This document shows positions 15,917 through 22,265 of a stretch of DNA of 32,227 bases, in pieces. Every line of letters begins with the position of its first letter. The stretch's first letter is position 1. Source of the stretch: a virus. Made by a program: the position numbers and the translations under genes. The notes below the pieces were generated by a model, which worked only from the letters and a program-made list of their open reading frames with translations, did no database searches and was not told the DNA's origin. The DNA is taken from the IMG/VR virus record IMGVR_UViG_3300033150_000468, positions 1 to 32,227 of that record; one strand, written 5' to 3'.

Positions 15917-16078
15917 TTAAACTATTTCTTTAGGTATTCCTTCTTTCGTTTTTCTCCCATCCAGATAAATGAATTCTTTCTCTCCTGCCAATAATGCAAT
16001 TATGTCATTAAAAGTTTTTGTTCCTGCTTCTGATTGATTAATTAATTGGTCTATTTGTGTAGGCGAAAGATAAATCAT
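15917..16078 (-). CDS. Small hypothetical protein, first gene of the leftward arm
   Basis: A 53-aa protein (MIYLSPTQIDQLINQSEAGT, KTFNDIIALLAGEKEFIYLD, GRKTKEGIPKEIV). A TTG at 16093 five codons upstream, with GGGAG just before it, is the better-placed start and would give MSKTI in front. It is helical at the start and ends with a strand and basic tail. The gene lies 3 bases upstream of the 92-aa gene and about 100 bases downstream of a good promoter, so it opens the leftward transcript. Family not recognised. Confidence 0.6.
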   Translation of the reverse strand: MIYLSPTQIDQLINQSEAGTKTFNDIIALLAGEKEFIYLDGRKTKEGIPKEIV

Positions 16079-16193
16079 AATAGTTTTAGACAATGGCTCC
16101 CTATAATATACTACATTTGTTTACTTTACTTAACATTACATAAGTTCAGTTCGTAAAATTTTAATGTCTAAAATTATATCCGTGTCTGTCTTA

Positions 16194-16222
16194 AGTATAT
16201 CACAAAAACCCCAATTTGCCAA
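16194..16222 (-). promoter_or_regulatory. Sigma70-type promoter for the leftward arm
   Basis: On the minus strand, TTGGCA (16217-16222) and TATACT (16194-16199) are separated by exactly 17 bases, a 5/6 and 5/6 match to consensus. Transcription would run toward the 53-aa gene and on through the late genes. A half-copy of the 23-bp palindrome (ATAAGTTCA, 16139-16147) lies in the leader. Confidence 0.7.
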
Positions 16223-16454
16223 GCAATTTTTTCTTTTTTGGAAATTTTAAAATTGAAGATTAGGTGCTGTGTGGAAAGTTATTTGCAAAGTTTGGAAATA
16301 CCACTTCTACGTTAATATCTACTAGACGGAGTCGTAAAATTGTAGCGATTTTTATACAGGGTTTTATAATATAATAGACGGTACCTGGGGGGGGATGGGT
16401 ATAGGTGTATGTTTGTGTTAGGTATGTGTAGATAGGTACATGTAGAGAAGTATG

Positions 16455-16690
16455 CGTAAGTATATACGTATGTATATGTATGAGTATATATGACCACATA
16501 ATATATATCTCAATACATTTGGTTAGCTTGGTTGTTGGTATATGTAAGTATGTACGTGCGCATACGTAATGTATATCCTAATACTTCTGGTCAACCCGGA
16601 CAGATATGTGTAAGTATATACATACGTATATGTACAAGTATATATAACTACATAATGTGTATATCCTAACACTTCTGTGTGAGTCCGGTC
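16455..16690. repeat. Three imperfect TA-rich direct repeats
   Basis: Units begin GTAAGTAT at 16456, 16545 and 16610. The first and third match over about 65 bases (GTAAGTATATAC, then AGTATATAT, then ACATAAT and ATATC/TCTC), with some ten mismatches; the second lacks the middle part but shares CGTAATGTATATCCTAATACTTC with the third. They include alternating purine-pyrimidine tracts centred on ATACGTAT. Confidence 0.6.
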
Positions 16691-16740
16691 GGTAAAATTG
16701 GGGTAAAGGTAAACGTAACAGACTCGTCCAAAGTAGCAGG

Positions 16741-16796
16741 TCAGCAAGTATGGTATGGAAAGACAATCTATCAAAACAAGGATTGAAACTTGCTGA
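16741..16796 (+). other. Inverted repeat enclosing a CRISPR-repeat-like sequence
   Basis: Arms TCAGCAAGT (16741-16749) and ACTTGCTGA (16788-16796) are perfectly complementary around a 38-base loop. The loop ends, at 16773-16789, with AAAACAAGGATTGAAAC, which resembles the 3' end of type I/III CRISPR repeats, including the ATTGAAAC handle. CAATC (16764-16768) and GATTG (16781-16785) form a second inner hairpin. Only one copy exists here, so it is not an array. Confidence 0.35.
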
Positions 16797-16943
16797 ACCT
16801 GGAGCCACAGCAAAAACGTTAGCTACAACCGTAACAGTTAAACAGATTGCCGATACCATAACTACCAGTCGGAGACAGTGCGGAGTCTGTGCTATCTCCA
16901 GTCGTTGGTCATCAGTCATCAGTCATCGGCTGACGTAATAATA

Positions 16944-17273
<330 letters not shown>

Positions 17274-17468
17274 CACCGTTTCAATTCACTCACCTACCCA
17301 CCTACGTAACGTTACAACAGTTACTTGACCATCAGGGAACGTTTTAGACAAACAGTTTTTGTTATACGCGGATTACGGACAAAGTAGAGAGTAGCTGACA
17401 AGTATCAATACATCGTATACCCTCAACGGTTATGGTAACGGCAACGATGCCCGTTTCGGTTACGTCCA

Positions 17469-17495
17469 TTCGACAAGTTGTACAACAGTTATAAT
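17469..17495 (+). promoter_or_regulatory. Possible rightward promoter with palindrome
   Basis: A perfect TATAAT at 17490-17495 follows a 10-bp palindrome GTTGTACAAC (17477-17486). The best -35 candidate, TTCGAC at 17469, is weak and only 15 bases away. If real, it gives the HTH gene a 200-base leader. Confidence 0.35.
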
Positions 17496-17662
17496 ATATA
17501 GGTAAAAGCAATTCCGGTTACTCAGTTAGATTTCCAAGAACTTAGCTTGGCGCTCTCTGTGACTATCTACAGACGTTTCTTATACTTTTGAAACAATTCT
17601 TTGTGAAAAAATTCACGTGCTGAAAAACCCAATAAAATCAAGGAAAAAAAATTAAAAAAAAG

Positions 17663-17696
17663 CTTGCATTGTGATTGCAAGGTGGTAAACTATAAT
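17663..17696 (+). promoter_or_regulatory. Dyad operator and -10 box before the HTH gene
   Basis: CTTGCA (17663-17668) and TGCAAG (17676-17681) form a perfect dyad with 7 bases between, overlapping TTGTGA (17669) which could act as a -35 box 16 bases before TATAAT (17691-17696). The dyad would place a bound regulator over the promoter, consistent with autoregulation by the HTH protein. TATAAT ends only 2 bases before the annotated ATG, too close for a normal transcript start. Confidence 0.5.
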
Positions 17697-17698
17697 CG

Positions 17699-17914
17699 AT
17701 GAAACGCGAAGCACAGAAAATCATAACCCAACTGGTATACGATTATGACGTGAAGCTGGAGCTCCTCGCTTTTCACCTCGGTGTCTCCTACACCACAATG
17801 TATCGCTGGTGGAAAGGAAAAACTTCGCCTTCCTTTGCAGAACTTCGGTTACTCCGGGAAATTCTCACCCGGTATCAAGAAGCAAGCGCAAACACTGATG
17901 AAAAAAAGTCGTAA
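17699..17914 (+). CDS. Cro/CI-type HTH regulator
   Basis: A 71-aa protein. Residues about 19-45 (KLELLAFHLGVSYTTMYRWWKGKTSPS) form a clear helix-turn-helix of the Cro/C1 (HTH_3-like) type, followed by a short helix (FAELRLLREILTRYQ) and a polar tail. It is the first gene of the rightward arm and faces the control region, so it probably represses or activates one or both arms, likely including its own gene through the adjacent dyad. There is no good ribosome binding site (AAGGTGG lies 12 bases upstream); translation may be leaderless or begin inside. The next gene overlaps its end by 17 bases. Confidence 0.75.
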   Translation: MKREAQKIITQLVYDYDVKLELLAFHLGVSYTTMYRWWKGKTSPSFAELRLLREILTRYQEASANTDEKKS

Positions 17915-18056
17915 AAACATTTCCTCAAGTTGTGAACTATGCGGATATGAAACCCAAAATGTAAGAAATTATTTGGGATACATACTGTGCGAGCAATGTT
18001 GGATAGGAGAAATCAATAGTCCAGAACATTCATTGGTGCTGAGAAAAAGGAGGTGA
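17898..18056 (+). CDS. Small C4 zinc-finger protein
   Basis: A 52-aa protein from the ATG at 17898. Two cysteine pairs, CELC (residues 12-15) and CEQC (31-34), with GYETQNVRNYLGYIL between them, fit a treble-clef or ribbon finger of the kind YVCELCG..T........LCE.C. The start is inside the HTH gene, suggesting coupled translation. An in-frame ATG at 17781 exists but gives an implausible Pro-rich start. Probably an early regulator or host-interaction protein; function unknown. Confidence 0.65.
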   Translation: MKKSRKNISSSCELCGYETQNVRNYLGYILCEQCWIGEINSPEHSLVLRKRR

Positions 18057-18059
18057 AAA

Positions 18060-18320
18060 ATGACAGGAAAAAAATGTTTTGCCGCTCATTACAACCAATG
18101 GAAAAATATTTTTTCCACGCCTGACTATCACTTCGGCCAAGACTGTGTAGATTATTGTCCTCAATGCCACCATATCGTATGCACCAATTTCCACAACTCA
18201 GGAAAAAAAACTTTTCAAGGCGTTTTTTCAATCGAGGAGTATATGCGTCGACCAATGTATGCATGGGAACGAGAAAAAGTAGAAAAAATACAGAAAGGGA
18301 GGAAAAATGGTAGCAATTAA
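18060..18320 (+). CDS. Small Cys/His-rich hypothetical protein
   Basis: An 86-aa protein with AAGGAGGTG 5 bases before the ATG. Cysteines and histidines (CVDYCPQCHHIVCTNFHNSG, residues 29-48) suggest a zinc site. The second half is helical and basic (EYMRRPMYAWEREKVEKIQKGRKNG). Its end overlaps the next gene by 14 bases. No family recognised. Confidence 0.6.
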   Translation: MTGKKCFAAHYNQWKNIFSTPDYHFGQDCVDYCPQCHHIVCTNFHNSGKKTFQGVFSIEEYMRRPMYAWEREKVEKIQKGRKNGSN

Positions 18321-18441
18321 CGAGCTGCTCAACTATTGCCGGGAAAAGACTGAGGTGTGGCAGAAAAAGGCTGATATTTATACTTCTTTAGTTTTGGTCT
18401 GTAAAAAATATAAGGTAGAAGAATATAAGGAGGAAAAATGA
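18307..18441 (+). CDS. Heptad-family protein A (1 heptad)
   Basis: A 44-aa protein: MVAINELLNYCREKTEVWQK then KADIYTSLVLVCKKYKVEEY and KEEK. GGGAGGAAAA precedes the ATG. It shares its N-terminus (M-V/I-A/T-I-N-K/E-L-INYC) and C-terminal module (DIY.SLV.VCKK) with four nearby genes, and has room for only one heptad between them. The C-terminal module DNA is nearly identical to that of the 167-aa member. Its stop overlaps the next member's ATG (ATGA). Confidence 0.75.
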   Translation: MVAINELLNYCREKTEVWQKKADIYTSLVLVCKKYKVEEYKEEK

Positions 18442-18638
18442 TAACAATTAATGAATTGATAAACTACTGCCAAAATACGGCTAAGCAGTATCAGGATAAG
18501 GTTAAGCGATATCAGAATGAGGTTAAGCAGTATCAGGATAAGGTTAAATGGTATCAAGATAAAACTGATATTTATAACTCTTTGGTTTCGATTTGTGAAA
18601 AATATGTTGGGAGAGAAGATAGTGAAGAATATGTTTGA
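18438..18638 (+). CDS. Heptad-family protein B (4 heptads)
   Basis: A 66-aa paralogue: N-module MITINELINYCQNTA, then four heptads (KQYQDKV, KRYQNEV, KQYQDKV, KWYQDKT), then DIYNSLVSICEKYVG. In each heptad Val/Thr sits at position a and the aromatic at d, with Gln following: a regular coiled coil with Tyr/Trp core. AAGGAGGAAAA precedes the ATG. A strong hairpin follows the gene. Probably oligomeric; role unknown. Confidence 0.8.
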   Translation: MITINELINYCQNTAKQYQDKVKRYQNEVKQYQDKVKWYQDKTDIYNSLVSICEKYVGREDSEEYV

Positions 18639-18649
18639 ATTAAGTAAAC

Positions 18650-18719
18650 GAGGGGTGACTGGCACAGGGCTTTTCAAGAAGTTTGCGCTTCCCCTGTGTT
18701 TCATACCCCTCATATTTTT
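18650..18719 (+). terminator. Two-tier hairpin, likely terminator
   Basis: Outer arms GAGGGGT (18650-18656) and ACCCCTC (18705-18711) and inner arms CACAGGG (18663-18669) and CCCTGTG (18692-18698) are all perfect; a short T run (18714-18719) follows. It sits in the 140-base gap after heptad protein B. It may instead be a structured RNA or a partial terminator within the early operon. Confidence 0.6.
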
Positions 18720-18779
18720 CTGTGATACATAGAGTAAAATGGGGATAGTTGAATAGGTATGAGTAAACAGGGAGGAAGT

Positions 18780-18866
18780 ATGGTAGCAATCAACAAACTA
18801 AATGAAATTGACATCTACAATTCTTTAATCCAGGTTTGTAAAGAGCATATCGGGAAGAGCAAGTAA
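18780..18866 (+). CDS. Heptad-family protein C (no heptad)
   Basis: A 28-aa frame (MVAINKLNEIDIYNSLIQVC then KEHIGKSK) with GGGAGGAAGT before the ATG. It has the family N-module directly joined to the DIYNSL..VCKE.IG module, with every heptad missing. It could be a functional cap-only member or a deletion remnant. Conservation of ribosome binding site and start (ATGGTAGCAAT) with member A argues it is recent. Confidence 0.6.
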   Translation: MVAINKLNEIDIYNSLIQVCKEHIGKSK

Positions 18867-18888
18867 ACTTAAATCAGGAGGAAGTGTA

Positions 18889-19095
18889 ATGACAATTGAC
18901 AAATTAATAAATTTGGTAAACTTTTGCCGAAAAAAGGTTAAACAGTGTCAGAATAAGATTGAGCAATATCAAGATGAAACTGGACAGTGGCAGGAAGAGG
19001 TTAAGCAGTGTCAAAAAAAGATTGATATTTACAATTCTCTGATTTCGATTTGTGAAGAACGTATCGGGAATATGAAAATAGAATGGAGATGTTAG
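18889..19095 (+). CDS. Heptad-family protein D (4 heptads)
   Basis: A 68-aa paralogue: MTIDKLINLVNFCRKK, heptads KQCQNKI, EQYQDET, GQWQEEV, KQCQKKI, then DIYNSLISICEERIG and a short tail. Here Cys, Tyr and Trp alternate at position d. AGGAGGAAGTGT precedes the ATG. Cysteines in the core could allow disulphide or metal links, though the cytoplasm is reducing. Confidence 0.8.
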   Translation: MTIDKLINLVNFCRKKVKQCQNKIEQYQDETGQWQEEVKQCQKKIDIYNSLISICEERIGNMKIEWRC

Positions 19096-19096
19096 A

Positions 19097-19261
19097 ATGT
19101 TAGGTAAAGTATCAATCTATACGAAAGCGTGGTGGCGTGGTAACGCGATGGATAAGTATTTCCAACGCCTTAATGACGGATTGCGTAGGTTAAAAAGGGA
19201 AAGAAATAGAAAAAGTGAGGTAAATAATGGTAAACCCAGGCGAACTGGTAAGAGAGATTAA
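19097..19261 (+). CDS. Small basic protein
   Basis: A 54-aa frame (MLGKVSIYTKAWWRGNAMDK, YFQRLNDGLRRLKRERNRKS and on) with GGAG 9 bases upstream. It is helical and strongly basic, so nucleic-acid binding is possible. It follows heptad protein D immediately and overlaps the next gene by 35 bases. No family recognised. Confidence 0.5.
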   Translation: MLGKVSIYTKAWWRGNAMDKYFQRLNDGLRRLKRERNRKSEVNNGKPRRTGKRD

Positions 19262-19418
19262 GCAGTTACACCATGAGGGTATGATGTTGGACTCTATTGT
19301 GCATGTGTTAAGTGTAAAGCACAACGTCCGGGACTATGACGTAAGAGTTATTGCGGTTACTAATGTGAAAGAGTTTTATGATGAGTGGGAACCAGGTATG
19401 AGAAGGAAGGTAAAGTGA
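19227..19418 (+). CDS. Small hypothetical protein
   Basis: A 63-aa protein (MVNPGELVREIKQLHHEGMM, LDSIVHVLSVKHNVRDYDVR and on) preceded by GTGAGGTAA. The helical pattern with LVREIKQLHHEGMMLDSIVHVLSVKHNV looks like a compact helix-turn-helix-type fold, possibly DNA-binding. It overlaps both neighbours, the next by the GTGA start/stop arrangement. Confidence 0.55.
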   Translation: MVNPGELVREIKQLHHEGMMLDSIVHVLSVKHNVRDYDVRVIAVTNVKEFYDEWEPGMRRKVK

Positions 19419-19573
19419 AAAGATTGTATTGGTGTAATAGGTGTAAAGAGTGTAGTGTGAAAGTTAAGAAGTATGTTAGTGAGAAAGGTGTTACGAAACG
19501 TATTGAGATATGTCTTAATAAGGGACACGGGTTTATTAGAGAGATACCGGAGTTAATATTGAGAGGAGAGTAA
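19415..19573 (+). CDS. Small zinc-ribbon-like protein
   Basis: A 52-aa protein starting at GTG 19415, which overlaps the previous stop (GTGA) and follows AAGGAAGG. The frame extends to an ATG at 19385, but that start is within the upstream gene. CNRCKEC at residues 6-12 and a later Cys (EICLNKGHG) suggest a zinc site: KRLYWCNRCKECSVKVKKYV. Function unknown. Confidence 0.55.
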   Translation: MKRLYWCNRCKECSVKVKKYVSEKGVTKRIEICLNKGHGFIREIPELILRGE

Positions 19574-19575
19574 AG

Positions 19576-19851
19576 ATGATAGAAAATTGGGAGCCAAAGA
19601 AAGATGCAACAAGTTCGACAGAAGCGTTTGAAATTAGCAGAGAACGGAGTGTAGAGTTGTTGAGTTGGATTGAAGATAAAATCAACAATAAGAATTCCAC
19701 CATGAAAGATGTTGTTGAGATGATTATTGAAGGTGATAATCCTATCAATGAGAAACTTTTTGCTCTCTTTTGCTGTGGAATTGCGATTGGTCAACGTTTC
19801 CAGCGTCAAGAGATTATGGCGGAAGTATTAAAAAGAGTTACAAAGTTATGA
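19576..19851 (+). CDS. Hypothetical helical protein
   Basis: A 91-aa protein with GAGAGGAG before the ATG. The sequence (FEISRERSVELLSWIEDKINNKNSTMKDVVEMIIEGD, then NEKLFALFCCGIAIGQRFQRQEIMAEVLKRV) is helical; the second part is hydrophobic enough to form a packed helical pair. The stop overlaps the next start (ATGA). Not recognised. Confidence 0.6.
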   Translation: MIENWEPKKDATSSTEAFEISRERSVELLSWIEDKINNKNSTMKDVVEMIIEGDNPINEKLFALFCCGIAIGQRFQRQEIMAEVLKRVTKL

Positions 19852-20045
19852 ATTACGGACATATGTTAGATAAGTATAAGAATTTGAATGAAAAAGAGTT
19901 AAGAGCAGAGCTTCGTAAGATACGTGAAGAGAGGTTTAAGAAAAGTTATCAGAAAAGGCAAGATGCTAAAAAGAAAAGAATTGAAGCGTATTATAAAGAA
20001 AAGAAACGTAAAGCAGCACAAAAGGTTATAGAAAACGCTGAGTAA
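19848..20045 (+). CDS. Highly basic helical protein
   Basis: A 65-aa protein starting at ATG 19848 (MNYGHMLDKYKNLNEKELRA), which overlaps the previous stop. About a third of the residues are Lys or Arg (RKIREERFKKSYQKRQDAKKKRIEAYYKEKKRKAAQK), forming one long charged helix. Possible nucleic-acid binder or single-helix protein. The frame is open upstream to 19770 but without a ribosome binding site. Confidence 0.55.
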   Translation: MNYGHMLDKYKNLNEKELRAELRKIREERFKKSYQKRQDAKKKRIEAYYKEKKRKAAQKVIENAE

Positions 20046-20068
20046 GTGTAAAAATAGGAGAGGGAAAG

Positions 20069-20317
20069 ATGAAGAGACCGGATAAGAGTAAGAAGTCTAC
20101 TATGCGGGTCATAAGTTCAAAAGTTGAAATTACTACGCCTACCAGCAAAAAGAGTATGACTATGAAGCAGTATTATTCGTTGGTGGAGGCTAACTCTGCT
20201 AAAATATTGGAGTTTGCGCTTGGCCTTGATAAGAGTATCTTCAGACTTAAGATGAGCGTAATGGAAGTTGTAAAAGCTTTAGAGGTGATACGCAGGAAGG
20301 AGGAAGAACGAGTATGA
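20069..20317 (+). CDS. Hypothetical protein containing a copy of the palindrome
   Basis: An 82-aa protein with GGAGAGGG before the ATG. The N-terminal 30 residues are Lys/Ser/Thr-rich (KRPDKSKKSTMRVISSKVEI); residues 15-22 are coded by the 23-bp palindrome. The rest (MKQYYSLVEANSAKILEFALGLDKSIFRLKMSVMEVVKALEVIRRKEEER) is helical. A later start at 20162 would put the palindrome outside the gene, as in its other three places, but that ATG has only a weak site. The end overlaps heptad protein E by 4 bases (ATGA). Confidence 0.5.
   Translation: MKRPDKSKKSTMRVISSKVEITTPTSKKSMTMKQYYSLVEANSAKILEFALGLDKSIFRLKMSVMEVVKALEVIRRKEEERV
20111..20133. repeat. Dispersed 23-bp palindrome, copy 3
   Basis: Left half ATAAGTTCAA and right half TTGAAATTAC, within the start of the 82-aa frame. 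It is the only copy that falls in annotated coding sequence. Confidence 0.65.
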
Positions 20318-20817
20318 TAGCAATCAACAAACTGATAAATTATTGCCGAGAAGAAGCTAATCAGTATCAAGAAAAAACTAAGTGGTGGCAAGATAAAGCT
20401 AAACGATATCAGGAAGAAGCTAAACGATGTCAAAATGAGATTAAGCGGTATCAAGATGAGGCTAAGCGGTGTCAAAAAGAAGCTGAAGAAATTAAACGGT
20501 GCCAAGATGAGGCTAATCGGTATCAAGAAAAGGTTAAACAGTGTCAGAAAAAGACTAAGTGGTGTCAGAAAAAGGCTAAGTGGTGGCAAGAAGAAGTTGA
20601 CCGGTATGAGAATGAAAGTGAGTGGTGGCAAGAAGAGGCTAAGCAATATGAGAAAAAGGCTACAGAGTGGCAAGAAAAGGTTGAGGAGTGTCAAGAAGAA
20701 GCTAAGGAATGGCAGGAAGAAGCTGAGGAATGGCAGGAAATGACTGATATTTATACCTCTTTGGTTTTGGTTTGTAAAAAATATAATATGTTGGAAAGAG
20801 AAAGTAAACCTAAATAA
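20314..20817 (+). CDS. Heptad-family protein E (18 heptads)
   Basis: A 167-aa paralogue: N-module MIAINKLINYCREEAN, 18 successive heptads, then DIYTSLVLVCKKYNM. The unit is x-[YWC]-Q-[DENK]-[EKM]-[AVTI]-[KEN], with the small hydrophobic at a and Tyr/Trp/Cys at d. One unit has a 3-residue insertion (KEAEEIK, near residue 60), which shifts the register once. Successive DNA units are 21-bp near-repeats, so unit number can change by slippage. The predicted rod is about 130 residues, near 19 nm if fully helical. No enzyme motif is present. It could be a spacer, oligomeriser or decoy; nothing in the sequence decides. Confidence 0.85.
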   Translation: MIAINKLINYCREEANQYQEKTKWWQDKAKRYQEEAKRCQNEIKRYQDEAKRCQKEAEEIKRCQDEANRYQEKVKQCQKKTKWCQKKAKWWQEEVDRYENESEWWQEEAKQYEKKATEWQEKVEECQEEAKEWQEEAEEWQEMTDIYTSLVLVCKKYNMLERESKPK

Positions 20818-20832
20818 GGAGGAAAAACGAGT

Positions 20833-21657
20833 ATGAATAGTAACTTTGATTTGGAGCAACGTAAGTATAATTCCTCTGCGATTAGTGATTATCAGTTGTG
20901 TCCGAGGTACTTTAAGTATACTTGGGTGGATAAGTTGAAGCCAAGGGAACCAAAGCCGGGTTTGATGTTTGGGGAAGCGTTTCACAAGGCTCTCTACAGA
21001 TGGTATGATAAACAACCGGTGGAAAAGTGTATTAAAGTGTTTGAGTCGTTATCGAATAGGGTTACACCGGACTTTAGGACAAGAGGATGGGGTGAAGCGA
21101 TATTTAAACAATACGTTGAAATGTATGGAAAGGAGCCCTATGAAGTTCTTCACAGTGAGAAAACCGGGGTTGTGGAAATTGGTGAACGTTTGTATGGTTT
21201 CACGCTTGACCAGGTTGTTAAGGATAGGTATATCTACGTCGTTGACCACAAGACTACGTTAACGCTGGGTAGTTCGTTCATTGAGAGGTATAGACCAAAT
21301 ACGCAGATTGACGGGTATTGTTATGCGTGTCTTGTGCTGGTCGGTGAATGTATGGGTGCAATCATCAATGGTATTAGTACGGCGCAAAACCCAAAGCAAC
21401 GGTTTCTGAGAGGCACCAGTCCAAGGACGAGAGAGGAAATAATGAGGTTTCCGGAAATATTTAGCTATTGGACTGGGATGATAGAGTGGAGTGTTAAGAA
21501 TAACACTTTTCCTATGAATACCAGTTCGTGTCATAGGTGGGGGAAATGTATGTACTGGGACTTGTGTGTTTACGGAGAGCATGAGAGGGTTATTAAATTT
21601 AAGTTTAAAAGAGGTGAAGATGATGAAGAATGCAGTAGAGAAAGTGTTGGTGTATAG
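20833..21657 (+). CDS. Cas4/AddB-like PD-(D/E)XK nuclease with Fe-S cysteines
   Basis: A 274-aa RecB-family (PDDEXK_1) nuclease. AISDYQLCPRYF (C23) is the typical start; GEAFHKAL gives H51; LDQVV (D126) and VVDHKT (D138, K140) are the catalytic residues; IDGYCYA supplies the following Q/Y helix. Three C-terminal cysteines, C233, C239 and C245 (C-x5-C-x5-C), with C23 would hold a 4Fe-4S cluster as in Cas4, AddB and Dna2. The likely job is 5'-3' resection in recombination-dependent replication, next to the Sak4-like ATPase. A coupled 76-aa gene overlaps its end. Ribosome binding site AAGGAGG lies 10 bases upstream. Confidence 0.85.
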   Translation: MNSNFDLEQRKYNSSAISDYQLCPRYFKYTWVDKLKPREPKPGLMFGEAFHKALYRWYDKQPVEKCIKVFESLSNRVTPDFRTRGWGEAIFKQYVEMYGKEPYEVLHSEKTGVVEIGERLYGFTLDQVVKDRYIYVVDHKTTLTLGSSFIERYRPNTQIDGYCYACLVLVGECMGAIINGISTAQNPKQRFLRGTSPRTREEIMRFPEIFSYWTGMIEWSVKNNTFPMNTSSCHRWGKCMYWDLCVYGEHERVIKFKFKRGEDDEECSRESVGV

Positions 21658-21850
21658 AGCGTTGATAAAAGTAAGGGATAATCTGAAGGAATTGTTGAAT
21701 TATGACCAACCGTTTACTATAGATGAGGATATAAGAGCAAGATTACGACGTACTTTGAATAAGGAGTTTTTAGACGATGTGGAAAAAGAAATTGAGAAAA
21801 GATTTGCACAAGGTAAGGAAAAAGGTAACGGAGAAACTGCGGCGGTGTGA
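21620..21850 (+). CDS. Hypothetical helical protein
   Basis: A 76-aa protein (or 75 from the ATG at 21623, which is better spaced from GAGGTGA). The frame is open upstream within the nuclease gene but without a site. The sequence KNAVEKVLVYRALIKVRDNLKELLNYDQPFTIDEDIRARLRRTLNKEFLDDVEKEIEKRF is helical. It overlaps the nuclease end and the next zinc-finger gene. Not recognised. Confidence 0.55.
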   Translation: MMKNAVEKVLVYRALIKVRDNLKELLNYDQPFTIDEDIRARLRRTLNKEFLDDVEKEIEKRFAQGKEKGNGETAAV

Positions 21851-21959
21851 AAACCCAGGGTGTAGGAAACTGTTTATACCTAAGGGACAAGAACGTTATT
21901 GTTCAAGTGAGTGTTGGAGGAAGGTTCATATACCGGACGTTAAGATTAGAGGGATATAA
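21777..21959 (+). CDS. Small zinc-finger protein
   Basis: A 60-aa protein. After a very basic start (MWKKKLRKDLHKVRKKVTEKLRR) comes CENPGCRKLFIPKGQERYCSSEC, a compact four-cysteine finger (C-x4-C then C-x3-C) of the type common in phage early regions. It overlaps the 76-aa gene by 74 bases in another frame; the complete finger makes it credible. An in-frame later ATG is absent, so the start is the ATG at 21777. Likely nucleic-acid binding. Confidence 0.6.
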   Translation: MWKKKLRKDLHKVRKKVTEKLRRCENPGCRKLFIPKGQERYCSSECWRKVHIPDVKIRGI

Positions 21960-22001
21960 ATTGCGTAAAGAGATGTTGAGCGTGACAAGTAAGGAGATGT
22001 T

Positions 22002-22265
22002 ATGTTAAAGAAACAAGACATAATAATGTGGAAGATGAACCCTGGAAGTTTCTTGTCAAATATTCATAAAGAGAAGCGCATCAAACAGGCCAAAGAAGCT
22101 ATTGAAAAGTTTGACAGTTTTCTATTGTTTGGTATTAAAGGGAAGAAAGGAGTTGTTATTGGAAAAGTTAGTGAAAATGAAATTGTTCGTTATATGGGGA
22201 TGTTTAAGTATGTTAGCAAAAGTTTAACTAAAGCAGTTACCACAGAGGATTGGAGGTGGAAATAA
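22002..22265 (+). CDS. Hypothetical protein upstream of the Sak4-like ATPase
   Basis: An 87-aa basic protein with AAGGAGATGTT before the ATG. The middle FDSFLLFGIKGKKGVVIGKVSENEIVRYMGMFKYVSKSLTKAV contains a strand pair and a helix; no family is recognised. Its end overlaps the next gene's ribosome binding site (GGAGGTGG) and start, so the two are translated together. Confidence 0.6.
   Translation: MLKKQDIIMWKMNPGSFLSNIHKEKRIKQAKEAIEKFDSFLLFGIKGKKGVVIGKVSENEIVRYMGMFKYVSKSLTKAVTTEDWRWK

Noticed and set aside
16260-16499. Minus-strand frames rich in Tyr, Thr, His and Ile
   Set aside because: They are translations of alternating TA/GTA repeats, without start signals.
16762-16789. CRISPR array
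   Set aside because: Only one repeat-like copy, no spacer-repeat periodicity, no cas genes; the Cas4-like nuclease at 20833 fits phage recombination better.
16578-16919. Minus-strand frame with a membrane-like stretch (VVMVSAICLTVTVVANVFAVAP)
   Set aside because: No ribosome binding site before the ATG, the second half is translated TA-repeat, and it crosses the structured element; likely chance.
16750-16938. Plus-strand 62-aa frame in the control region
   Set aside because: No ribosome binding site, composition unlike a protein, overlaps the inverted repeat and CRISPR-like element.
18378-18713. Minus-strand 111-aa hydrophobic frame
   Set aside because: Reverse strand of the coiled-coil repeats and hairpin; no start signal.
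20173-21015. 280-aa minus-strand frame with Leu/Phe-rich repeats
   Set aside because: It is the reverse strand of the heptad repeats of the 167-aa gene; no ribosome binding site.
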